Part shown: piece after piece, positions 33,315 through 40,704 of the stretch
Position numbering within the stretch: the first letter of the stretch is position 1
Layout: each line of letters begins with the position of its first letter
From: Chitinophaga polysaccharea
GTDB lineage: Bacteria; Bacteroidota; Bacteroidia; Chitinophagales; Chitinophagaceae
NCBI RefSeq assembly: GCF_007829335.1
Contig: NZ_VIWO01000011.1
Location: 124,001-188,000 of the forward strand
DNA: 64,000 nucleotides
Direction: 5' to 3'
The notes under the pieces: generated by a model
Told to the model about the DNA's origin: nothing
What the model saw: the letters and a program-made list of their open reading frames with translations, nothing else
Databases searched by the model: none
Translations under genes and position numbers: made by a program

Positions 33315-33917
33315 TTAATCAATACTGATACTGCCTATTGCTTTCTCCATAGCATCTTCCATTACCCCTGGCACTTTTAATCCTTCGGCACGAACTACCG
33401 TCAAATCTTTCATACCTAAAAAGCCCAGGAAAGCATGCAAGTAGGGCGCAACAAAGTCGTTAGCTTTGCCGGGACCATCTGAATAAACGCCTCCCGAGGA
33501 CATGGCGACGTACACCTTTTTCCCCATTACCTTCCCAACAGGACCGTTTTCACCATATCCAAAAGTGATGCCCGCCCTGGTGATATGATCAATCCAGGCC
33601 TTTAATGAAGAATGAATCGTAAAGTTGTAAAGCGGAGCGCCAATAACAATAATATCTGCCGCCAGCAACTGTGCAACCATTTCATCAGAAAAACGTATCG
33701 ATACTTTTTCTTCTTCCGTGAGCTGATCTCCGGGAATAAAGAATGTGCGGAGAACAGCAGGATTCAAATGAGGAATGTCGATATCGACCAGGTTTAATTC
33801 TTCCAATATACTGCCCGGATATTTCTCCTGAATTTTTTCGACGATAGCACGACCCAGCTGAATGCTATGCGATCCTTTCTCTTGTATACTTGATATTAAA
33901 TGAAGAATACGTTTCAT
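33315..33917 (-). CDS. azoR: FMN-dependent NADH-azoreductase
   Basis: 200 residues. Flavodoxin-like fold: the N-terminal strand and turn ILHLISSIQEKGSHSIQL hold the FMN phosphate, 'APLYNFTIHSSLKAWIDHI' followed by TRAGITFGYGENGPVG is the AzoR signature, and 'VAMSSGGVY' matches the second flavin loop. It reduces azo compounds and quinones with NADH in the cytoplasm. The length is that of the family. It is divergent from an HxlR-type regulator (34101), the usual arrangement for control by electrophiles or quinones. Confidence 0.9.
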   Translation of the reverse strand: MKRILHLISSIQEKGSHSIQLGRAIVEKIQEKYPGSILEELNLVDIDIPHLNPAVLRTFFIPGDQLTEEEKVSIRFSDEMVAQLLAADIIVIGAPLYNFTIHSSLKAWIDHITRAGITFGYGENGPVGKVMGKKVYVAMSSGGVYSDGPGKANDFVAPYLHAFLGFLGMKDLTVVRAEGLKVPGVMEDAMEKAIGSISID

Positions 33918-34067
33918 AAAAATTTACCTATTTAATAATTTTATCAATTTTAATTCCGGGGTCATCCGATTTTTTTTAAAGCTAAAAGGATGCTGTTCCC
34001 GAATTATCAACAACAAAATTATAGGTACCAGGTCGTCAAAAGAGGCTACTTACACAAAGGAAAGCGG

Positions 34068-34092
34068 TTACATCTATGTAATACAATTACAT
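34068..34092. promoter_or_regulatory. Overlapping inverted repeats in the azoR/HxlR intergenic region
   Basis: TTACAT-CT-ATGTAA (34068-34081) is a perfect palindrome, overlapped by GTAAT-ACA-ATTAC (34078-34090), and a third TTACAT half-site is at 34087-34092. It lies directly before the HxlR start at 34101 and is a likely HxlR operator. Confidence 0.5.
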
Positions 34093-34100
34093 TTGTGTTT

Positions 34101-34478
34101 ATGAGAACGACTATAAATGAGCCCCTTCCAGACAAGGAAGAATGTACAAGTTCGCTTAAAAACGCCCTTGATGCACTATCCGTTATTAACGGAAGATGGA
34201 AGCTGGCTTTGATCCTCTGTTTAATGCAATCCTCAAAGCGCTTCAGTGAGATTCAGCACGAAATGACCGGTATCTCTTCCAGGATACTGGCTAAGGAGTT
34301 AAAAGAGCTGGAATTGAATGACTTTATCAAACGTCATGTATATCCGACTACGCCGGTAACCATTATCTATGAAGCCACCGGGTATAGCCGGTCTTTAAAA
34401 GGCCTGATAGGAGAACTGAGCGCCTGGGGTGGACAACACCGGGAAAAAATCAGGCAAAGTATGCGGAAACAATCCTGA
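34101..34478 (+). CDS. HxlR-family winged-helix transcriptional regulator
   Basis: 125 residues from ATG at 34101; the frame is open to 33990 but those residues cross the palindromic operator and do not look like HxlR. The signature is clear: 'ALSVINGRWKLALILCLM', then KRFSEIQHEMTGISSRILAK, ELELNDFIKRHVYPTTPVTI, and 'YEATGYSRSLKGLIGELSAW'. It acts as a dimeric repressor, often thiol- or quinone-responsive, and probably controls azoR, transcribed divergently. The short N-terminal Cys (EECTSS) could be a redox switch. Confidence 0.9.
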   Translation: MRTTINEPLPDKEECTSSLKNALDALSVINGRWKLALILCLMQSSKRFSEIQHEMTGISSRILAKELKELELNDFIKRHVYPTTPVTIIYEATGYSRSLKGLIGELSAWGGQHREKIRQSMRKQS

Positions 34479-34684
34479 AGATATATCCTACGGCCGCTTC
34501 TCAAATTGAATATTCCCGCAAACACCGGCGCCATCAAATCGCCAGCCTCCTCTACGCTCCACTTATCTGCTGTTACAACTGAAAACTAAAATATCCGGAC
34601 AGACAGATGACAGCCGCGTAAACTACCAATGGCAACCGGACGCTGTTACTCACCAAAACTGAAATGAGCAAACCATTTTGCATT

Positions 34685-35377
34685 TGGATAGTTTCTTATG
34701 CAAGCGCTTAATTCATCTATCTGAATGGTAAACCTATTTATTATAAGCAGGGCTGGGTAAATAATTATATTTTCCTCAACCTGGGAGAACAACTGAAAGC
34801 CAACCTGAAGGTTAGCAAAAACGTACTGGCTTTTCATGTGCGCAATACTGCCGGCGACCGCTTCCCGGATGCTGGTATTGTAAGAAGAATGGAAACGGCG
34901 GATAGTAAAATGATAATGGAAGCAGCGCAACAGGATGTAGATCTATGCAGATGCCCCTCATGCCGGTGGAGCGGCTTATGCCAAACTATGCGAGCTGGCT
35001 TACCGTCAAAGCATCGCCGCTCATGCATTAGTAGAAAGCCCTCCAAAGTGCTGGATTTCAATCTGTTTCCGAAAAGTGCATTTGACAAAGAAATAAGCTA
35101 TTATCTGTTAAAACAACGGAACTACGGACTTCCACTGGATTCCCGTAAAACCTATACCAAGTCTGACTGGATCATGTGGACAGCAGTATTGGCGAAGGAT
35201 AATACTGAGTTTGAAAAATTCATTTTACCGTTTCAGAAATATGTTTTGGAAACACCCAGCAGAGTGCCTTTGAGCGACTGGCATGAAACAACCAACGGGA
35301 AACAGACTGGATTTCAGGCAAGAAGCGTGGTGGCTGGTTATTTTATGAAGGTATTAAATGATAAACTAAACAAATAA
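34685..35377 (+). pseudogene. Broken glutaminase (GtaA/DUF4965-type) gene remnant
   Basis: Three pieces of one exported glutaminase family can be read in shifted frames. First piece (about 34685-34930): WIVSYASA, an in-frame TAA at 34709, then FIYLNGKPIYYKQGW and VLAFHVRNTAGDRFPDAGIV. Second (about 34950-35045, other frame): ADAPHAGGAAYAKLCELAYR, QSIAAHALVES. Third (about 35050-35377): LDFNLFPKSAFDKEISYYLL, NYGLPLDSRKTYTKSDWIMW and, near the end, RVPLSDWHET and GFQARSVVAGYFM, the C-terminal hallmark of the family. The middle several hundred residues are missing. The open frame 34838-35377 is therefore not a genuine gene. Region 34479-34684 before it shows no recognisable coding. Confidence 0.8.
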
Positions 35378-35399
35378 AGGGCTTGTGAAATTTATACCA

Positions 35400-35993
35400 T
35401 CATTTCAGCAATATACGGGTCAGTACGGCCGCATCCGGTATGTGAAATTTACTTTTAAACATCAGTTTAAACCCGGCCAAACCCTGCGTGGCAGAAATGA
35501 AGGTAGCAGCCAGTTCAAAGGGATCGCCTGCTACACATTCACCCGTTTGCTGCCCTTCACTTACAATGGCAGCAAGGTTCCTGATAGATTGCATCTTTCT
35601 GTTCAGCAGCTTCCGGTCTTCCGTTTTATTGCCTGTTTCAAATAATTGCGATATCAGGATGAAATAATAAATCCCTTCTTCTTTGTGCACACCCTGCACA
35701 AAAGCGGCGAGAAATTGGGTGATCTTATCTTTCACGGAGATATCTTGTGCCTGCAACTGATCAAATAACGCCTGTGATTTATCCATGGCCTCATTAGCCA
35801 ACAGCAGGTACAGCTCCTCTTTGGAAGCATAGTAATGATAGATCAACCCCAGGCTGATACCCGTATGTGCTGCAATCTCTTTAATATTGGTGGCTGCCAG
35901 ACCTTTCCTGGAAAAAAGCTCCAGCCCCGATTTTTTTAAACGGGAAATGGTCAACTGCCTCATTTCCTCAAATTGCTCCTTTTGCTTTGGCAT
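35400..35993 (-). CDS. TetR-family transcriptional regulator
   Basis: 197 residues from ATG at 35993 (MPKQKEQFEEMRQL); the longer frame begins at a TTG inside the operator. The N-terminal HTH is typical: 'GLELFSRKGLAATNIKEIAA', HTGISLGLIYHYYASKEELY. The C-terminal ligand domain (about 65-197) is helical. Two palindromes sharing ATTGAA-N6-TTCAAT lie at 36003-36028 (10 bases before this start) and 36061-36094 (7 bases before the hydrolase start), so it very probably represses both itself and the divergent hydrolase gene. Confidence 0.9.
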   Translation of the reverse strand: MPKQKEQFEEMRQLTISRLKKSGLELFSRKGLAATNIKEIAAHTGISLGLIYHYYASKEELYLLLANEAMDKSQALFDQLQAQDISVKDKITQFLAAFVQGVHKEEGIYYFILISQLFETGNKTEDRKLLNRKMQSIRNLAAIVSEGQQTGECVAGDPFELAATFISATQGLAGFKLMFKSKFHIPDAAVLTRILLK

Positions 35994-36002
35994 CTGTTCG
36001 TT

Positions 36003-36028
36003 TATTATTGAAATATTTTTCAATAATA
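36003..36028. promoter_or_regulatory. TetR operator 1
   Basis: Perfect 10-base arms TATTATTGAA / TTCAATAATA with spacer ATATTT. Shares the core ATTGAA-N6-TTCAAT with operator 2 and lies just upstream of the TetR start. Confidence 0.75.
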
Positions 36029-36060
36029 TTTTTTTTTATCCAGAAAATAAAATCACATTT

Positions 36061-36094
36061 GTTTTATGATTGAAATATAATTCAATCATAAAAC
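36061..36094. promoter_or_regulatory. TetR operator 2
   Basis: Perfect 14-base arms GTTTTATGATTGAA / TTCAATCATAAAAC with spacer ATATAA, ending 7 bases before the hydrolase ATG. Binding here would block transcription or elongation into the hydrolase gene. Confidence 0.8.
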
Positions 36095-36101
36095 AGTTAC
36101 T

Positions 36102-36950
36102 ATGACCACTCACAAATTCACCTATTCCAACGTTCAGTCTACAGATGGCACTACCATTGGCTTTCAGCAGGGAGGCACAGGCCCCGGGCTCATCATTGTA
36201 CCAGGCGTGCTCAGTACTTCAGCAGACTATACCAGGCTGGCAGGAATGTTATCTTCCTCTTTTACGTTGTATATCATGGATCGCCGGGGGCGTGGTGGCA
36301 GTGGGGCACAAGGTGCTTCCTACAGCATGAGCAGGGAATGTGAAGATGTGAAAGCCGTCCAGGAAGCCACAGGGGCAACTTATATATTTGGCCACAGTTT
36401 CGGAGGGCTTGTAACCCTGGAAACTGCCACCCGGCATCCATCCTTTAAGGGGATTGTACTTTATGAACCAGGTGTTGATTTGCAGAATAATCCTGCAACA
36501 TGGGAATGGATCACCACTTATGAACAGGCTTTAAAAAATGGACAACCCAGGCAAGCCTTTACCAGTTTTGTACAAGGTGCCGGCCATACGCCACTGAGTA
36601 AAATGCCACGCTGGCTGGCAGGCTTCATTCTCCGGATGATGATAAGAGGTACGCACTGGCAGGAAACAGTGGCACTGTTGGACACGAACCTGTGTGAGCA
36701 TAAAGAAACACAAAAGTTAAGCGGCAGCTATCATCATTACCAGGGAATTAAAAGCAGTGTATTATTGATGTCCGGAGGCAAGAGCCCAGAATTTGTGCAT
36801 ACCACTAACCAGGTATTAGCCAATACCATCCCTGGCGCACAATTGCGATCACTTGCCGGTTTAAGCCATCTTTCACCGGAAAATAATGAAGCACCGGAAG
36901 CAATTGCAAAGGAAATCATCCGGTTTCTTTCCAGCGTTCCAAACAATTAA
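36102..36950 (+). CDS. Alpha/beta-fold hydrolase
   Basis: 282 residues. Nucleophile elbow GHSFGG (in YIFGHSFGGLVTLE, about 96-102), oxyanion region 'GPGLIIVPGVLS', and a late His in GLSHLSPENN complete the expected triad; the acid is probably Asp or Glu near 'LMSGGKSPEF'. No signal peptide. The substrate cannot be told from the sequence. Expression is probably controlled by the divergent TetR through the palindrome immediately upstream, as for detoxification or small-ester hydrolases. Confidence 0.88.
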   Translation: MTTHKFTYSNVQSTDGTTIGFQQGGTGPGLIIVPGVLSTSADYTRLAGMLSSSFTLYIMDRRGRGGSGAQGASYSMSRECEDVKAVQEATGATYIFGHSFGGLVTLETATRHPSFKGIVLYEPGVDLQNNPATWEWITTYEQALKNGQPRQAFTSFVQGAGHTPLSKMPRWLAGFILRMMIRGTHWQETVALLDTNLCEHKETQKLSGSYHHYQGIKSSVLLMSGGKSPEFVHTTNQVLANTIPGAQLRSLAGLSHLSPENNEAPEAIAKEIIRFLSSVPNN

Positions 36951-37089
36951 CCGGTAAATAAAATTATCTCTCCCCAAAAGAATACCAGGCAAATTTCGGT
37001 TCCCGGCAATTGAAAGAAAATGATTCGCCGGATTAACAGACGGGGCCAATGAAACGATTCAGCAGGTAATTATCCCGGCTAAGAAATAG

Positions 37090-37104
37090 TGTGACTATTG
37101 TCAC
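37090..37104. promoter_or_regulatory. Crp/Fnr-type box upstream of the DUF2892-like gene
   Basis: TGTGACTATTGTCAC (GTGAC-TATT-GTCAC, 37091-37104) matches the TGTGA-N6-TCAC pattern recognised by Crp/Fnr proteins. It lies 87 bases before the ATG at 37191. A Crp/Fnr-family gene is in this window at 62553, but no direct link is shown. Confidence 0.4.
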
Positions 37105-37190
37105 CATATTCATGTTAATAAAGAAGGAAATTTACATTATTAGAAACCCAGTAATATGCGGGTGAATAAAACTGTGAAAATTTCAGCATT

Positions 37191-37382
37191 ATGAAAAGAA
37201 TATTAAATAGATGGAGCATCTCCCGGATAGTAAGATTAGTAATCGGTGTAAGTATCATTATTCTGGCCATACAAATGAAAATGCTGATGATCGGCATATT
37301 GGGAAGTATGGTCCTTATTCAGGCAATTATCAATTCCACCTGCTGTGATAATGGAGCCTGTGATGTAAAGGAACGAAAGTAA
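37191..37382 (+). CDS. Small DUF2892/YgaP-like membrane protein
   Basis: 63 residues. Basic N-terminus MKRILNRWSISRIVRLVIGV, two hydrophobic segments (about 13-28 and 32-47) and a C-terminal CCDNGACDVK. This is the small inner-membrane domain found alone or fused to rhodaneses; the CC motif may bind metal or sulfur species. Function is unproven. Preceded by a Crp/Fnr-like box, which fits redox or nitrosative control. Confidence 0.75.
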   Translation: MKRILNRWSISRIVRLVIGVSIIILAIQMKMLMIGILGSMVLIQAIINSTCCDNGACDVKERK

Positions 37383-37548
37383 AGTTGCCGGAGCACATTG
37401 TTCAGCATCCGGTTCAAATTGAATTGAAATCAGCTGCGCCTGTATTACCAGGGCAATTAACTTTTAAGAAGTTGTTTAAAAATTTAAAGGCGGGAAATTA
37501 GAAAAAAACGAACCGATCAATTAGTTTGGATTTACTACAAAACAAACT

Positions 37549-38050
37549 ATGAGAACAAAGTTCACTTTACTGACCGATTCGCAGTGGCAAAGTATAGAAA
37601 AAATATTAACAAGCAACAGAAAGCGTAAATATTGCCTTCGCAGCATATTAAACGGAATATTATTAGAACGGGTTGTCAATGGCGTAACCTGAGCAGCTAT
37701 TTTCCTTACTGGCAAATAGTTTACTACTATTTTAACAAATGGAAAAGAAGCGGATTGATCGAAAAAGTGATGTTGAAACCTGTAAGAAAAGAACGTATGC
37801 GTCAGGGCCGGAATTATGCTCCTTCAGTGGCAGCAATTGATAGCCAGAGTATAAAGAAAAGCGCGTTTGTAAGTATAGAAACCGGTATTGATGGAGGAAA
37901 GAATATCAATGGCCGTAAAAGACATTTTGCAGTTGACAGTTTAGGCCTGCCGATAGCAATTAGTGTAAGTGTTGCAGATATGCATGACTCCATAGGCGCT
38001 TTTGATCTGTTATGGAGAATTGATAAAGTTAGTCGTAGTTTCGCAGCGAT
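37549..38050 (+). pseudogene. IS5-family transposase fragment, frameshifted and truncated
   Basis: From ATG at 37549 the frame reads MRTKFTLLTDSQWQSIEKIL and RKYCLRSILNGIL, then shifts near 37660; the match resumes in another frame as IRTGCQWRNLSSYFPYW, 'YYYFNKWKRSGLIEKV', AAIDSQSIKKSAFVS, 'GRKRHFAVDSLGLPIAISVS' and RIDKVSR before the match is lost at about 38045. The C-terminal third with the last catalytic Glu is missing. The likely left end is near 37465 (AGTTGTTTAAAAATTT), but no right inverted repeat is seen. Dead element. Confidence 0.8.
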
Positions 38051-38300
38051 ATGTATGCTGCAAGAACCAGTGGACGATTTGTCAACCGCATCGCTCTATT
38101 TGGATTTTTAAAAAAGGTAGAAGCGGGTGTTAATGGAAAGAAAAGTACTATCACTTTAGAACTAAATCCTGAAGAAGCTAAGGTCGTCCAGATGATTTAT
38201 GAAATGTACCTAAAGAATGTTCCATTAATCGATATCAAAATAAGAGCACGCGAATTGGGTTTTCTTAGAAATGGAAACATGGCTATCGAAAGATATATGA
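38051..38300 (+). pseudogene. Fragment of a site-specific (serine-type) recombinase
   Basis: Directly after the transposase fragment the frame reads RTSGRFVNRIALFGFLKKVE, LNPEEAKVVQMIYEMYLKN, 'IRARELGFLRNGNMAIERYM'. This looks like the 'recombinase' domain that follows the catalytic domain of large serine recombinases (GYL..., peeAkvVr.If..Y, ..lGf...n). The catalytic domain is absent and the match stops at the tRNA terminator. It appears to be a remnant of an integrated element next to tRNA-Ser. Confidence 0.55.
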
Positions 38301-38301
38301 C

Positions 38302-38330
38302 AAAAAAAGGGATAACTTTTCAGTTATCCC
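38302..38330 (-). terminator. Intrinsic terminator of tRNA-Ser
   Basis: Perfect 9-bp stem GGGATAACT (38309-38317) / AGTTATCCC (38322-38330), loop TTTC; on the minus strand a run of seven Ts follows (38308-38302). Confidence 0.9.
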
Positions 38331-38336
38331 TCACAG

Positions 38337-38421
38337 CGGAGAGTCAGGGATTCGAACCCCGGGACCTGTTACAGTCAACAGTTTTCAAGACTGCCGCAAT
38401 CGACCGCTCTGCCAACTCTCC
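38337..38421 (-). tRNA. tRNA-Ser (anticodon UGA)
   Basis: Reading the minus strand, 5' GGAGAGT (38421-38415) pairs with ACTCTCC (38344-38338), followed by discriminator G. The D arm has GGCAGAGCGGTC, the anticodon loop CTTGAAA gives UGA, a long variable arm (TGTTGACTGTAACA region) marks a class II tRNA, and the T arm has GGTTCGAATCC. CCA is not encoded. A -7-like TATACTTTCG lies just upstream. Mobile-element remnants abut its 3' side. Confidence 0.97.
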
Positions 38422-38584
38422 ATGCCGCGAAAGTATAAAACCTATCGATCCTAAAAAAATTTGTTTTACAAAAAAAAATCGTTAAAATAGCCCGTCCTGG
38501 CAGGTATACACCGGTGGCCACTGTCAACGTATAGCCGTTATAGGTAGTTATCTCTTCCTATCCTTTTTTTCCGTAAATTTAAAG

Positions 38585-39022
38585 ATGAACGTATTTTTTG
38601 AAGGACCTGTACTATGGTCACAGATTGATGCTAATATGCATCTGCGGCATTCGGCCTATGCGGATTTTGCGGCGCAAGCCCGGCTTAGCCTATTGGAACG
38701 GGTAGGACTGGATGCCCGTCAATTCCTGAGCCTGGGAATAGGCCCCATCCTTTTCCGGGAGGAATTACTGTATCACCGGGAAATAAATCCCAACGATACC
38801 GTGAAAGTTACCTGCGAAATGACCCGATGCAAATCTGACGCTTCCCGTTGGTCTATCAAACACGAAATTTTCAGGGGCGATGGTACCAAATCCGCTACGG
38901 TGCTGGTGGACGGCGCCTGGATAGATACCCGCAAACGTAAGCTGACAGGACTTACGCCAGATTTGCTCGAGAAATTTAATGCCATTCCACGTAGTGACGA
39001 CTTCGTGGAAGAAAAAGTTTGA
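38585..39022 (+). CDS. Acyl-CoA thioesterase-like hot-dog protein (4HBT)
   Basis: 145 residues. 'VLWSQIDANMHLRHSAYADF' carries the D-x-N-x-H-x-x-N/H-like hot-dog active-site region (Asp-Ala-Asn-Met-His), followed by ARLSLLERVG and 'YHREINPNDTVKV' strands typical of the 4HBT/FcbC family. The product probably hydrolyses an acyl-CoA thioester in the cytoplasm. It is divergent from tRNA-Ser and its stop lies one base from the stop of the convergent gene at 39024. Confidence 0.82.
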   Translation: MNVFFEGPVLWSQIDANMHLRHSAYADFAAQARLSLLERVGLDARQFLSLGIGPILFREELLYHREINPNDTVKVTCEMTRCKSDASRWSIKHEIFRGDGTKSATVLVDGAWIDTRKRKLTGLTPDLLEKFNAIPRSDDFVEEKV

Positions 39023-39023
39023 T

Positions 39024-39566
39024 TTATCTCCTGGTCAACGGCTTGCCCTCATGTGTATATTCCTGCCGGTCGGATTCCAGCTCCTTGATAAAAGGTAGCT
39101 TGTGCTGCAGGTATACCCTCGATGATTGCTCCAGGTAGTTGTCCAGCTGGAAAAAGGCCGCGGCACGGGTAGCCCCCAGCAATTTGTTCATACGACGGAA
39201 ATAACGCATCTGCAAACGACCAAATTCCAGGTCGTTGTTAATCAACTGCTTGGTCAGTGAATTCAACTTCTTTTCGTCCAGGGAGGCAAATTCCTCATTG
39301 TACATTTTTAACAACGCAATACGTTCCGATAACCACGGACTCTTTTCTGTTTCATATTCCAGGAACGCCTCCTGGAAAGCCCGCTCTTCTACCGGGGAAA
39401 TTTTAAGGAACTCGCTGAACAGTGACTCCTTGTTCTTACCAAAGATCTGTGTTACCAGGTCGTCTTCCTTTACCACGGCGGCGGCAGTAGTAACGGCGGT
39501 AGTAGTTTGGGCAGACAGCCCAACGCCCGCTACCAGCAGCAGCACCAAACAAATAAAATTTTTCAT
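39024..39566 (-). CDS. Exported helical protein of unknown function
   Basis: 180 residues from ATG at 39566 (MKNFICLVLLLVAGVGLSAQ is a clean signal peptide); the frame is open to 39641 but that would bury the signal. The mature part is helical and charged, with 'ISPVEERAFQEAFLEYETEK', LGATRAAAFFQLDNYLEQ. The layout resembles periplasmic Spy/LTxxQ-like helical proteins, but the motif itself is not present. Convergent with the thioesterase gene with a 1-base gap between stops, leaving no space for an intergenic terminator. Confidence 0.7.
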   Translation of the reverse strand: MKNFICLVLLLVAGVGLSAQTTTAVTTAAAVVKEDDLVTQIFGKNKESLFSEFLKISPVEERAFQEAFLEYETEKSPWLSERIALLKMYNEEFASLDEKKLNSLTKQLINNDLEFGRLQMRYFRRMNKLLGATRAAAFFQLDNYLEQSSRVYLQHKLPFIKELESDRQEYTHEGKPLTRR

Positions 39567-39760
39567 GTGTCGAAGTTTTAGGATTAATGGCAGGTTCAGC
39601 CACTGGTCCCATGCATTAGAGGGTATAGAACACCAGCTCAAAAGGGCGGTGACGCTCGCGTAAACAGATCATTAAGCAGGTGTAGTGCCCACTACATAAA
39701 TGGCAGTGAATCCACCGTAATCAATAAAACAATTTTATGCTTTAAATAGTTGCACTATTA

Positions 39761-39796
39761 AAAAAAATAGGCCCGGTACCGTGGTACCGGGCCTAT
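39761..39796 (-). terminator. Terminator of the 88-residue hypothetical gene
   Basis: ATAGGCCCGGTACC (39767-39780) pairs perfectly with GGTACCGGGCCTAT (39783-39796); on the minus strand it is followed by TTTTTTT. Confidence 0.92.
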
Positions 39797-39816
39797 CGCA
39801 ACAATACGAAGGAATA

Positions 39817-40083
39817 TTAATTCATCGTTTGTCCATTAGCTCGCATAAAGATATCGTAGGCTTCACTGGTCCAATGCTGATAGTCTTCCAATCCTATTCC
39901 CAAACGCTCGTCCCGTTCTACTTCTTTATATTCCCTGCAGTCCCAGTAGCCCCTGGCCAGCGACTGAATATTCTGCGAAACGGCTACCGGGCCTGTCTCA
40001 TAATCGGCAGGATAACTCTTGTAGTTGCCAATCGCTAATTCCTGGATCTCATGCTTTACTGCATCCTTGCTTTGTTTTGCCAT
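39817..40083 (-). CDS. Small soluble hypothetical protein, 88 residues
   Basis: No family recognised. The protein is hydrophilic with many Glu/Tyr/Asp: 'MAKQSKDAVKHEIQELAIGN', ARGYWDCREYKEVERDERLG, EDYQHWTSEAYDIFMRAN. No signal peptide or membrane span. It ends 20 bases before a perfect terminator and is its own transcription unit, which supports its being real. Confidence 0.7.
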   Translation of the reverse strand: MAKQSKDAVKHEIQELAIGNYKSYPADYETGPVAVSQNIQSLARGYWDCREYKEVERDERLGIGLEDYQHWTSEAYDIFMRANGQTMN

Positions 40084-40186
40084 GGTTAAAATTTTTTAGT
40101 TACCATCACCGAAACAAAAATGAGTCCTGTTTAGCCCAGTACCAACCGATTTTAAGATTTCATTATCTTAAAGAAATGTTAACGCG

Positions 40187-40636
40187 CTATGGCTGTGAAT
40201 AAGTTACAATATCGATCCCTACACCATTAGGATCTGCAATAGCGAAATGCCGGTCGCCCCAGGGCTCATTGCGGATGGGGATTTTAATCACCGCCCCCTG
40301 CGCTTTGATACGCTCATACATCTCATCTACCTTTTCCACTTCTATCGTCAAATAAACACCCTTCCCCTCGAAGGCCGGCCGGAATAAGGGTTGTTGAGAC
40401 GCGTGTTCCGGCAATAAAAAACTGATCTCCGATTGCTTGTCCGGCGTATGCAACAACAGGTAAAAATCATTTTCAAACGTCACCCCAAAGCCCAATATCT
40501 CCGTGTAAAACCGCTTACTCTCCGCTATTTTCGACGTAATAATACCTGCATTCAATTTCATTTTTCCTGGTTTTGTCTGTGAATAAATGGGCCCTGCAAA
40601 GCAGCATAATAATACCCATAATAAGCCCTGCTTCAT
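40187..40636 (-). CDS. VOC-family (glyoxalase-like) protein with signal peptide
   Basis: 149 residues. Residues 1-19 (MKQGLLWVLLCCFAGPIYS) form a signal peptide; an internal Met at 26 (MKLNAGIITSK) would give a cytoplasmic form. The remainder is a single VOC module pair: 'SKRFYTEILGFGVTFENDFY', ISFLLPEHASQQ, 'VYLTIEVEKVDEMYERIKAQ', FAIADPNGVGIDIVTYSQ. Metal-binding residues of the fold (His/Glu) are not fully obvious. Substrate unknown. An exported VOC protein is uncommon. Confidence 0.8.
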   Translation of the reverse strand: MKQGLLWVLLCCFAGPIYSQTKPGKMKLNAGIITSKIAESKRFYTEILGFGVTFENDFYLLLHTPDKQSEISFLLPEHASQQPLFRPAFEGKGVYLTIEVEKVDEMYERIKAQGAVIKIPIRNEPWGDRHFAIADPNGVGIDIVTYSQP

Positions 40637-40704
40637 ATTTTTTTAGTTAGATGACAGCAAAATTAGGCTGCCCGGGAAAACAAACATTGTAAAAAACGGA
40701 CAAA

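Noticed and set aside
34089..34096. TACATTTG as a -7 promoter box for HxlR
   Set aside because: It ends only 5 bases before the ATG and no -33 partner is visible, so it would give a leaderless or impossible transcript; it overlaps the operator half-site instead.
33990..34100. Longer start for the HxlR gene
   Set aside because: The extension crosses the palindromes and lacks HxlR similarity; ATG at 34101 gives the family length.
34838..35377. Open frame of 179 residues as a genuine gene
   Set aside because: It joins two pieces of a glutaminase through an out-of-frame stretch (low-quality Cys/Arg-rich section); the true homology switches frame, so it is a pseudogene.
37600..37720. Programmed frameshift in the IS5-type transposase
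   Set aside because: No slippery heptamer of the usual type is seen at the break, and the protein also lacks its C-terminal third, so decay is the simpler reading.
38051..38485. 144-residue frame running through tRNA-Ser on the opposite strand
   Set aside because: Only the first part looks like a recombinase domain; the rest is antisense to the tRNA and its terminator.
39022..39024. One-base gap between convergent stops of the thioesterase and the exported protein
   Set aside because: Tight convergent ends are common in compact genomes; nothing else at the site suggests a regulatory device.
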